Assembly: GCA_016795425.1 (NCBI GenBank)
Contig: JAEUHG010000187.1
Span: 1-43,914, forward strand
Source of the DNA: Verrucomicrobiales bacterium
Lineage (GTDB): Bacteria > Verrucomicrobiota > Verrucomicrobiia > Limisphaerales > CAIMTB01
DNA: 43,914 bases
Direction of reading: 5' to 3'
Below, one piece after another: positions 1 to 7,786 of the stretch. The notes under the pieces are model-generated. The model ran no database searches. It had not been told where the DNA came from and saw nothing but the letters and a program-made list of their open reading frames with translations. Within the stretch, counting starts at the first letter, position 1, and each line of letters begins with the position of its first letter. The position numbers were made by a program, and so were the translations under genes.

Positions 1-141
1 GCTATTGAAATCACCGGATCTCTTACCGTGATTCTCGGATTTCCGATCTTGGTCTTTCTATATGTTGTGGTTCGGCGCCGTTTTTCGGTGAGAACCACAT
101 ACAATTCTCCGAAATCAGACCCTTCTTTGACGGGCTGTTAA
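1..141 (+). CDS. 3' end of a membrane-anchored protein (partial)
   Basis: Frame 1 is open from the first base to a TAA at 139-141, giving the last 46 residues of a gene that starts outside the window. The fragment has one clear hydrophobic helix (about residues 8-25, SLTVILGFPILVFLYVVV) followed at once by RRR and a short polar tail. By the positive-inside rule this is a C-terminal membrane anchor with a cytoplasmic tail of about 20 residues. The family cannot be judged from so little sequence. Seen: open frame, helix and stop. Inferred: a single-span C-terminal anchor. Confidence 0.5.
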   Translation, partial: AIEITGSLTVILGFPILVFLYVVVRRRFSVRTTYNSPKSDPSLTGC

Positions 142-624
142 GTGCCAGGCTTCAGGGATGGTGCATCCTTTCACGGGACCGGGACATCCCGGACACGGAA
201 TCTCCAGGCATCCAGGGTTCGACTCCGGAGGCTTCTGGTATTTCGGCCCGAGGATTCGCCACCAGATTCGGGATCCGGGTGGTTTCGCGAACTCAGAGAA
301 AGTGATTCGCGAGTTCATAGAGGGCATCATGCAGGGGAACGTCAGGAGGCAGAAGGCGAAGTGCCCCGACCTATTCTTCAACCGCCAGGTTTTGCGGCTT
401 CAGGAGTTCGGTTGCCAGGGCCCAAGACGCTTCGTCAGTGCCATCGCCGTCATCGGCACTCGATCTGAGCTCGGACTGAGGTCCCAAACACCTCACGCGG
501 TGAGGATTCGGGGTCTTGTCGTTCCACAGGACTTCGCAACGGAACCGGGTCGCACTTACGGTGGAAGCGTGCATCCCGGAGTTTTGTCCCATCAGCCCGG
601 GTCCTGCAGTGCGGTTCCGTACTC
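142..624. other. Intergenic stretch, 483 bases, no gene I would defend
   Basis: Lies between the stop of the leftmost partial gene and the stop of the large minus-strand gene. Open frames exist on both strands but are rich in Arg, Pro and Gly and have no recognisable domain. A short imperfect palindrome (CCGGGACATCCCGG, near 178-191) could help end transcription, but no T-tract follows it. Confidence 0.4.
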
Positions 625-3600
625 TTATCGGGCGGTTCCGGGTTCTCGATTTTCTCCGGAACTCACCGTCAGGCGGTGCGTCGGGTCGCCGAGGATGTTG
701 GTTTGATACAATTCGAAGCCGCCGTCGCGGTCCGAGGTGAAGACCAGGGTGCCGTCGTCGAGCCACGTGGGTTCGGTATCGACTGCTGGGTGGTGGGTCA
801 AACGGCGGACCTCGGAGCCGTCCGGCCGCGCGACATAGATCTCGGGGTTGCCATCCCTATCCGAGACGAACGCGATCCAGGAACCGCCGGGAGACCACCG
901 TGGCTGAGTGTCGTTCGCCGAAGTTGAAGCCAAGGGTCGCAGATCCGAACCGTTGGAGTTCATCAGCCACACGGCCCAGGATCCGCCGCGATTCGACGCA
1001 AAGCAGACCCTACCGCCTTCGGGCGAGTAGGACGGCCGACGTTCGGCGGAGGTATCAGAGGTGAGTCGGACGACCTCGGTTCCGGTGGCTGTCATCGTGT
1101 ATAGGTCGGGATGACCCTCCCTCTCGGAGACGAAAATGAGGGCTGCGCCGTCACTTCGCCATGCGGGGTCATAGTCGGCAGCAGGATGAGTCGTCAGCCG
1201 TGTGATCGAGTCGGTGCCGTTCAGCGAGAGGAGATGAATCTCGCGGTTACCATCCCGATCGGAAACGAAGGCGGCGGTTTCGCCCGAAGGCGCCGGAGCC
1301 GGACTTCGATCATCGGCAGCATGCGAGGTCAATCTCACGGGTTCGGCCCATGGACCGTCGAGGCGGTAGAGTTCGGCGTTTCCATCGCGCGTCGAAACGA
1401 AGAGCAGGGGGGCGATCGAGCCCGAACCTTCCACGTCGCCGAACTCGGAGGTGTTGCGCTCGGTGTCGGTCACCGTGGCGTGGAGATGGAATCTTCGTCC
1501 GACGCTCGCAGGGTGGAGGTCCAGATCGAGGTGCCAACGCCCGCGAACCACCGGGGCCGCGCCGAGGAACTTGGCTCCTTCGTCGGCGCCATCCGAAAAG
1601 AGTTCGATCTTCGACCCATCTTCGGCAACTGCGGTGCCAAACACGCGCTGAGAACCGTAGCTTTCAACAAAGGGTGGCGGGATCTCGCGATTGCCGCCGT
1701 CGTGCAGCCGTATCCCTTTGCCGAGATTCGCGGTGATGGAATTCAGGAGGATCCGGTGGGCAAGCGTGCGCGGGCCTGAGATCTCCACGCCAATGGCGTT
1801 GCGGGTAATCAGGTTGTCGAGCACCAGCACATTGGTCGCACCGCCGGTCAGTAGTATGCCTTGGTTGGCGTTGTCGCGGACGAAATTCCGATCGATTCGA
1901 TGGTTGGACGAATGGTCGACGCGGATTCCGACGGCATTGTCGCCGAAGGTGTTCTTGCCACCGATGCGATGGCGTTGGGAGTTGTCTTCCAGCGAGAGTC
2001 CGATCGTGTTCTGGACAATGGAATTCCCCGCTACGCGGCAGTCGGCGGCTGCGGTTCCGCGAAGCCGCAACCCGATCCCGTTGCGAACCAGGTGATTTCC
2101 TGAATCGATCTTGGCGAAGGCACCGAAGTCGTTGCGCGGCGAATCGCGGACGTCGATGCCGCAATCGGGGTGTCCAACGATGGAGGCGTCATCGATGTGC
2201 ATGCCGGTGACGCCCTCCTCGAGCACCAAACCGGTGGTTTGGATGTGTCCGATGGCGGAGTCTTCCTCGATGACCGCATGGAGTACTTGATTGGGAGGAT
2301 CGGAAGCCCCGCGGAAACGCATGCCCACTCCGCCGTTGTCGCGAATCTCCGGTCCCGCGCCGTCTTCGTCTCCAAATCGATTGGCGCTTGCTCCGTCTTC
2401 GACGCGGATACCATCGCCGTCGTTGCCAGCCCGTTCGCCATCGAGCGGCACACCGATGCGAGGATTGGGAAATCGATTCCAGCTGGTGCCGAGTCCGGAG
2501 ATCTGAAGCCCGTGGTCTTGGCAGTGGTTGATTTGCAGCTGGGGGAACTGATTTTCGCGGGCACCGCCGGTGACGCGCAGGCCGATCCCGGCGCAATTCA
2601 GGATTCGAAGGTCGAGCGAATTCCCGGTGGCGCCGGTCACGAGCGCGCCGAGGGATTTCGAGGCGTCGATGCGCGCCGAGATGTGATTTCGGGTAGTGGC
2701 CGTATCGCGCAGTTCGACGCCGATGCTGTCGCCGATCGAGGATCCGGAAGCGTCGATTCCGGCGGTGCCGTTTTCGAGTCGCAAGCCTGCGGCGCGATTG
2801 CCGCGGCAATCGAAGGTGAACGCGCCACCGGGCCGGTCGACGGCGATCAGCTGCACGCCGCAGAGTTCGTTGCCGTCGGCGCGAAGGTGGCGGAGTCGCG
2901 TTGCCGGGCAGCCACGAATGACCACGCCGCTGTCTCCATTGGATTCCGCAATGACGGCATCCAGGGCGTTGGCGACGGCGCCATCGCGGAGGCTGATTCC
3001 GTTGCCACCGTTGGATAGGGCGTGGAAGACGGCGAGCACGTTGCTGGCGACACCGGAACCGGACAGGTAGGCGCCATCGGCGTTGTTGCGCGCGATAGGC
3101 GTGGTTCCCAGCACGAGGTTGGCGCGGGCGGAACCCAGTAGCGCGACGCCGTGGGCGTTGTTGCCACGCCACGGCACCATTCCTTCCGGTGTCGACAAGA
3201 ATCCGGTCGAGATCGAGACGCGATTGCCGTAGGCGCCTCCGGTCAAGGTCACGCCGTTGCCACCGTTGGCGGTCGACAGGACCTCAATCTCATTGAATTG
3301 CCCGCCGTCAATCACCAGGCCGTCATAGGTGTTGCTGACGCATTGGACACGAATCCGATTGCCATTGCCCCGGACGGTGATGCCGTGGGCCTTCGACCCT
3401 GTGACGACAATGCCTTCCAGAAGATTGTCGTCGCCATCGATTTGGAGTTGTCCACGGATGATCAGGTTCACCCATCGATGCCCCCGACCTTGCAGCAGCA
3501 CGTCGCCTTCAATCGTCGCGGCGACCCCATCGGCAGCGAGGATCGTGTCGCCTTCGCTGTCCTTTGCTACGGTCAACGGCCCGGACGCGGTGCCTGCGAG

Positions 3601-6600
3601 AGCAAGGGTATCCGCAAACGATCGGCCGACGGGAAATCGTGGAACGGCATCGACACCGTGATCGGAAAGGAAGTCGCCTTCCTCGAAGACCTGGTCCGGC
3701 GCCGGAGGATCGAGCCCGCGCACGGGGTTTCCGTTCGGATCCCTTTCCACATCCTCATCGTCAATGCACGCAGGCGACACTTCGCAGCCCTTCACCCAAA
3801 GCGGATCGCCGGCATGGGAAAGCAGACTCAGGGCTCGCGTGAGGGTGATTACCGAATCTCCTCCCACTTCCACCAATGCACCTGGAGCGCGTCCCGGGTT
3901 GACCGCGAAATCAAACGAGGCCGCTCCGGCCGGTGTCGAGACCACGATCGGACCCGTGGACGCGCCGAAGGGCACGACTCCGGCAATCCTTTCGTCGAAC
4001 AGGCGCACCTGTTCCAGGGGGATTCCGGCCAAGGTCATTGCGGCAGGGCCAACCCCAAGGGAGGTGACCGCGGCCTGGACGGTCGTCCCGACGGGGCCAC
4101 TGGAGGGCGAGTGACTCGAAATAGATGGCGCACCGAGCACTTCGAAGGGCGGCGATAGCCCTTCCGCGTCATCCGGCGAGACCGGTTCCTGGACGATCCG
4201 AATCGCTCCGGAGGACGCACCCATGGGGACGAAGACGGTGACATCTCCGGTCGTTCCCGACTTCTCAGTGACCTTGGCGGTTCCGAAGAAATAGCTGTCC
4301 TCCGGCCCAAAACCGTACCCACGCAGCCTTACGCTGGTCCCTGGGAATCGCGCCCCGGCGAAGTCCGGCGTGGCGGCAAACCCCTGGGCTGGCTCCAAGC
4401 CGGTCACCACTGGTCGTCGAAGGTGGTTGAATGGCGCTTCACCACGACGTCCGCCCGCAGTGACGACGATCATCCGTTCGACGGATCCTGTGGATTCCAG
4501 GGATGGGAGGAGCATTTCCGCGACGGCAATCGGCACATGGACGAGCAGTTGCTGGCGATCATCCGGCAGGTCCTTCACTGCGATGTCGGGTGAAGGGACG
4601 GGGACACTTCCGCCCAGGAAAGCCAGCCCGTCGGAGTCGGGGGCCGTTCCAAAGCGGCGGCCTTCGATCACGATCCGAATGGCGTCGCCGACGGTTCCGG
4701 CGCCCGGTTCGACGTCAAAGATCTGCAAACGAAAGGGATCTCCGACCTCGACGAACGCGGATTCCAGCGGAGAGGCGCCGAGTAGGCCGAGGGCGCGTTC
4801 GAGGGTTTTGCCGATGTCGACGGCCTTGTCGAGTGGTTCGTACGCTTTCTTGGTTGCCTCACCGACCTTGTGGAGGAGGCGACCGAACAGGCCGGAGGCT
4901 TGCTTTGCCGCGTCGGCACTCGCAGCACCAAGGTCGCCGAAGCTCATCTCACCTCCGAGAGTTGCGGCTAGATTGGCGACGCGCTCCAGGAAATCCCCGG
5001 CCGACTTCATGGGTGGCAAGGTATCGAGGTCGGTCAGGGCCTGTTCGATCTTGTTGGCCGCGTGGTCAAAGGCAGCTCCGGCTCCGGGGAGTGGCGACGC
5101 GGCGCTGATGAGGTCGGCAGCAGCGGCGAGGAGATTGATGCGCACGGAAGCCAGGTAGGCTTCGTGATATTCTCTTTGCACGAAATCGTACTCCGCTGCC
5201 GGACCCCACGCGGGACTTACAGCGCGCAGAACGTACAAGCCGGATTCGGCGGGCAGATCGAAGCGACCGGTCGGATTGGCGGTGGCGCCGAAAAACAGCC
5301 GTGCTGCGTGCGCTCCGACGAGACCTGCGAGATCGATGTTGTCCAGCAACGGCGACGACTCGACCAGAAACCGGCGCTCGAATCCCGCCTGCGTGGGGTA
5401 CTCCGCCTGTCCTGCCGTGACGGTTCCTTGGATCGCGGCCCGATAATCGAGTCGGCCCTTCGGAAAGGCGCGGTCGACGTCGATCCGTTTCGCGGTCACG
5501 ACCCATTCGAGGGGATTGCCGGGAGCGGCGCGCGCGGTCAACACGCCTTCATCATCGCGGAGGACCACGTATTCCAAATCGAACTGATCAAGGGCAATGC
5601 TGGGGGCGGGCGCTCGATTGAGGGAACGCGTGGTGACCGTCGGGTTAGACTGAGATGTGACGCCGAGCCAAAGGAACTTCAGGGTTGCCTGCAGGGTCCG
5701 AGTCACGTCCGGTGCGGTGAGGGGATCGACGTTGGACAGAAGTGCCAGCGTCCAGGCATCGGCCAGGGCATGGAGGGAGGCATTGGTCGAAACAGAGTGC
5801 AGGAAATGACCGGCCTGTTCGGCATCGTCGGTGTAGAACAGGGGAGACATGAAGACCAACGCAGCGGCGGTGGAACGCGCGTCCATGATCACTGGCTGCC
5901 GGTCATCCAGAGAGATGGCCAGAAAAAACCCTGGCAACTCGGAGTCGGTGGGCACCGCGAAGTGAAGCAAGGGATATCCGCGCCGAACGATGATGTTGGA
6001 GTGTGTGACGGAGGCCGAGCCATAGGCGTTGATCCACCGAAAGGTCTTCGTCTCGAGGCCCGGGGGCAGCCGAAGTTCGAGCGTGGAAGGTGCTGCGACG
6101 ACTCGGCGGCCCGCCAGGGACGTGACTCCTGAGGCATCGACCCAGGTGAGAGGTCCAGTTGTCGCGTTGGTCGGGACTCGAACCTGAAGTACGCCGTTGG
6201 TTCGATCCAGAATCTCGACGTCGAGGTCACCCCATCGTAACAGGAATTCGTCTTCTGTTGCCGTCAGTTCCGCCGGGACGAGCTCGGTCGTTCCCCCCGG
6301 AACGATCGGCGGCGAAATGAACACTGACTCTGGATCGGCAATGCGGGCGCGATAGAACCGCGCCGAGGTCGACGGCCACTCAAGGTCGTCGTAGTGAAGG
6401 ATGCCGGTGGGGCTGGGAGCGGAGAGGAGCGGGTGCCAATCCGTCAAGTTCGTTGAGGATTCGAGCACGACGGTTGCGCTCGGGGCACTGTCGATGTCGA
6501 TCCGGAGGACACTCGGTTCCTGGAGGAAATGAGCGACCAGCCTGAGGTTCGCTGGGGCGCCGAAACCGATGCTACCGAAGATCCATAGGAGCGCCAGCGC

Positions 6601-6687
6601 CCCCTGCCATTTCGTGACTGATGGCCATCGGCAACGAGCCTGCCGAGCACCGGCAGACGACGTCCGCTTCGAATAGCCCGGTTCCAT
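625..6687 (-). CDS. Giant secreted protein: TIG domains, parallel beta-helix, TolB-like propeller
   Basis: About 2,020 residues. I chose the ATG at 6687; a GTG two codons upstream (6693) is possible. A basic N-region followed by a hydrophobic stretch (ALALLWIFGSIGFG) ending FGAPA is a Sec signal. A short module common in verrucomicrobial exported proteins follows (ESSTNLTDWHPL...RFYRARI). Residues about 650-925 hold several IPT/TIG-like Ig folds. Residues about 1065-1670 are a long right-handed beta-helix of NosD/CASH type with repeating G-N-x-I and H-G-I patterns. Residues about 1770-2018 carry five or six PD40 repeats (FVSDRDGNREIHLL-type, period about 43) forming a TolB/DPP-IV-like propeller. 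No catalytic motif is evident. Likely cell-surface or secreted, binding polysaccharide or other envelope material. It is divergent from the sigma factor at 6928, with about 240 bp between them for promoters. Confidence 0.85.
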   Translation of the reverse strand: MEPGYSKRTSSAGARQARCRWPSVTKWQGALALLWIFGSIGFGAPANLRLVAHFLQEPSVLRIDIDSAPSATVVLESSTNLTDWHPLLSAPSPTGILHYDDLEWPSTSARFYRARIADPESVFISPPIVPGGTTELVPAELTATEDEFLLRWGDLDVEILDRTNGVLQVRVPTNATTGPLTWVDASGVTSLAGRRVVAAPSTLELRLPPGLETKTFRWINAYGSASVTHSNIIVRRGYPLLHFAVPTDSELPGFFLAISLDDRQPVIMDARSTAAALVFMSPLFYTDDAEQAGHFLHSVSTNASLHALADAWTLALLSNVDPLTAPDVTRTLQATLKFLWLGVTSQSNPTVTTRSLNRAPAPSIALDQFDLEYVVLRDDEGVLTARAAPGNPLEWVVTAKRIDVDRAFPKGRLDYRAAIQGTVTAGQAEYPTQAGFERRFLVESSPLLDNIDLAGLVGAHAARLFFGATANPTGRFDLPAESGLYVLRAVSPAWGPAAEYDFVQREYHEAYLASVRINLLAAAADLISAASPLPGAGAAFDHAANKIEQALTDLDTLPPMKSAGDFLERVANLAATLGGEMSFGDLGAASADAAKQASGLFGRLLHKVGEATKKAYEPLDKAVDIGKTLERALGLLGASPLESAFVEVGDPFRLQIFDVEPGAGTVGDAIRIVIEGRRFGTAPDSDGLAFLGGSVPVPSPDIAVKDLPDDRQQLLVHVPIAVAEMLLPSLESTGSVERMIVVTAGGRRGEAPFNHLRRPVVTGLEPAQGFAATPDFAGARFPGTSVRLRGYGFGPEDSYFFGTAKVTEKSGTTGDVTVFVPMGASSGAIRIVQEPVSPDDAEGLSPPFEVLGAPSISSHSPSSGPVGTTVQAAVTSLGVGPAAMTLAGIPLEQVRLFDERIAGVVPFGASTGPIVVSTPAGAASFDFAVNPGRAPGALVEVGGDSVITLTRALSLLSHAGDPLWVKGCEVSPACIDDEDVERDPNGNPVRGLDPPAPDQVFEEGDFLSDHGVDAVPRFPVGRSFADTLALAGTASGPLTVAKDSEGDTILAADGVAATIEGDVLLQGRGHRWVNLIIRGQLQIDGDDNLLEGIVVTGSKAHGITVRGNGNRIRVQCVSNTYDGLVIDGGQFNEIEVLSTANGGNGVTLTGGAYGNRVSISTGFLSTPEGMVPWRGNNAHGVALLGSARANLVLGTTPIARNNADGAYLSGSGVASNVLAVFHALSNGGNGISLRDGAVANALDAVIAESNGDSGVVIRGCPATRLRHLRADGNELCGVQLIAVDRPGGAFTFDCRGNRAAGLRLENGTAGIDASGSSIGDSIGVELRDTATTRNHISARIDASKSLGALVTGATGNSLDLRILNCAGIGLRVTGGARENQFPQLQINHCQDHGLQISGLGTSWNRFPNPRIGVPLDGERAGNDGDGIRVEDGASANRFGDEDGAGPEIRDNGGVGMRFRGASDPPNQVLHAVIEEDSAIGHIQTTGLVLEEGVTGMHIDDASIVGHPDCGIDVRDSPRNDFGAFAKIDSGNHLVRNGIGLRLRGTAAADCRVAGNSIVQNTIGLSLEDNSQRHRIGGKNTFGDNAVGIRVDHSSNHRIDRNFVRDNANQGILLTGGATNVLVLDNLITRNAIGVEISGPRTLAHRILLNSITANLGKGIRLHDGGNREIPPPFVESYGSQRVFGTAVAEDGSKIELFSDGADEGAKFLGAAPVVRGRWHLDLDLHPASVGRRFHLHATVTDTERNTSEFGDVEGSGSIAPLLFVSTRDGNAELYRLDGPWAEPVRLTSHAADDRSPAPAPSGETAAFVSDRDGNREIHLLSLNGTDSITRLTTHPAADYDPAWRSDGAALIFVSEREGHPDLYTMTATGTEVVRLTSDTSAERRPSYSPEGGRVCFASNRGGSWAVWLMNSNGSDLRPLASTSANDTQPRWSPGGSWIAFVSDRDGNPEIYVARPDGSEVRRLTHHPAVDTEPTWLDDGTLVFTSDRDGGFELYQTNILGDPTHRLTVSSGENREPGTAR

Positions 6688-6927
6688 AGCCACATCCCAC
6701 GATACTTGCCCGCACCCGGATGCGGGCGCGACGGATGGACCGTTTCGTTTCCGTTATCCAGGGAATTAGCTGCCCTTTACTCCTGAGTGTGAGGGTCTGC
6801 AAGCGGAATATCGGCGTGTCACGGGAGTGATCATGCTGGATGGGAGTCAATCCCTGGCACGCGTAAGCTGTGGCAAACCTCCGGTGCCTTGCCACGGCGA
6901 TTGAATTCATACCAGATTGGGCACGGA

Positions 6928-7677
6928 ATGGGTTCCGCCATCCCCGACAAACCGAGGCCATGCGCCGATTCGAACGGAGCGTTTCCCGAGACGCACTGGA
7001 GCCTTGTGTTGCGGGCTGGCTTGGGCGAGGCCACCGACGGAGCTCGGGCGTTGAATGCACTCTGTCGGAGTTATTGGCCGCCGCTTTACGCCTTTCTGCG
7101 CCGGCAGGGACACGCCCCCCACGATGCAGAGGATTTGGTGCAGGGCTTTCTCGGCCGTGTGCTGGAGCGGGCCGACTTCGCGTCGGTGGGGCCGGAGAAG
7201 GGGCGCTTTCGCACCTTCCTTCTGGTTTCTCTGCGCAACCATGTTCTCCAGCAAACCGAGCGCCAAAACGCACAGAAGAGAGGCGGTGGTCAAACGCACG
7301 TCTCCGTCCACACCGACGGCGCGGAGGCTCTCTGCGGGGTGGACTTGTCCGCGACCAGCCCTGAACTTGCCTACGATCGGCAATGGTTCCGCACGGTGCT
7401 CTCGAAGGCGATGGCTCGTTTGGCGCAAGAGTATCGAGCGCGGGGTAAAGACCTGCTCTTTGAGGCCCTCGCACCGCACCTCGACGGTGCGGCACGAGGG
7501 GACTACCTCTCGGTCGGCGCGCGCCTTGGTATGGCTGAGGGAACGGTGGCCGTGTCGGTCCATCGGCTTCGCCTCCGACTCCAGGAACTCATCCGGTCGG
7601 AGATCATGCACACGGTCGCGTCGCCGGAGCAGGCGGACGAGGAGATGCAATACCTCATGGAAGTCTGGAGTCGTTGA
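6928..7677 (+). CDS. ECF-type RNA polymerase sigma factor
   Basis: 249 residues if started at the ATG at 6928; the frame is open upstream to a TTG at 6889. It begins with the FPETHWSLVLRAG block typical of the large verrucomicrobial/planctomycete ECF groups. Region 2 follows (YWPPLYAFLRRQGH, DAEDLVQGFL, EKGRFRTFLL), where the acidic DAEDLVQGF helix contacts core polymerase. Near the C-terminus is a region 4 helix-turn-helix (VGARLGMAEGTVAVSVHRL) for -35 recognition. It is 109 bases upstream of a Ser/Thr kinase in the same direction. Such pairs are recurrent in these phyla and imply that the kinase senses a signal and controls this sigma factor; the phosphorylation target is not shown by the sequence. 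No separate anti-sigma gene is adjacent. Confidence 0.88.
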   Translation: MGSAIPDKPRPCADSNGAFPETHWSLVLRAGLGEATDGARALNALCRSYWPPLYAFLRRQGHAPHDAEDLVQGFLGRVLERADFASVGPEKGRFRTFLLVSLRNHVLQQTERQNAQKRGGGQTHVSVHTDGAEALCGVDLSATSPELAYDRQWFRTVLSKAMARLAQEYRARGKDLLFEALAPHLDGAARGDYLSVGARLGMAEGTVAVSVHRLRLRLQELIRSEIMHTVASPEQADEEMQYLMEVWSR

Positions 7678-7786
7678 ATGCGTCAAACCATGTAATTGCA
7701 GGACGCCTTTTCGTCTTAGGTTCAACAAGGATACCGCGATTCTACCCGAACGGGGTCTCTGGAACAGACCTGTGCACCGCGACGAT

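Noticed and set aside
3151..4158. Plus-strand frames opposite the beta-helix and TIG protein (also 2170-3018 and 5062-6132)
   Set aside because: Shadow frames of the minus-strand gene; no domains and no ribosome binding sites.
7055..7786. Longer N-terminus for the first kinase
   Set aside because: The frame is open upstream but overlaps the sigma gene out of frame; its residues are Arg/Ser-rich and unlike any kinase family, while the zinc ribbon starts at the ATG at 7787.
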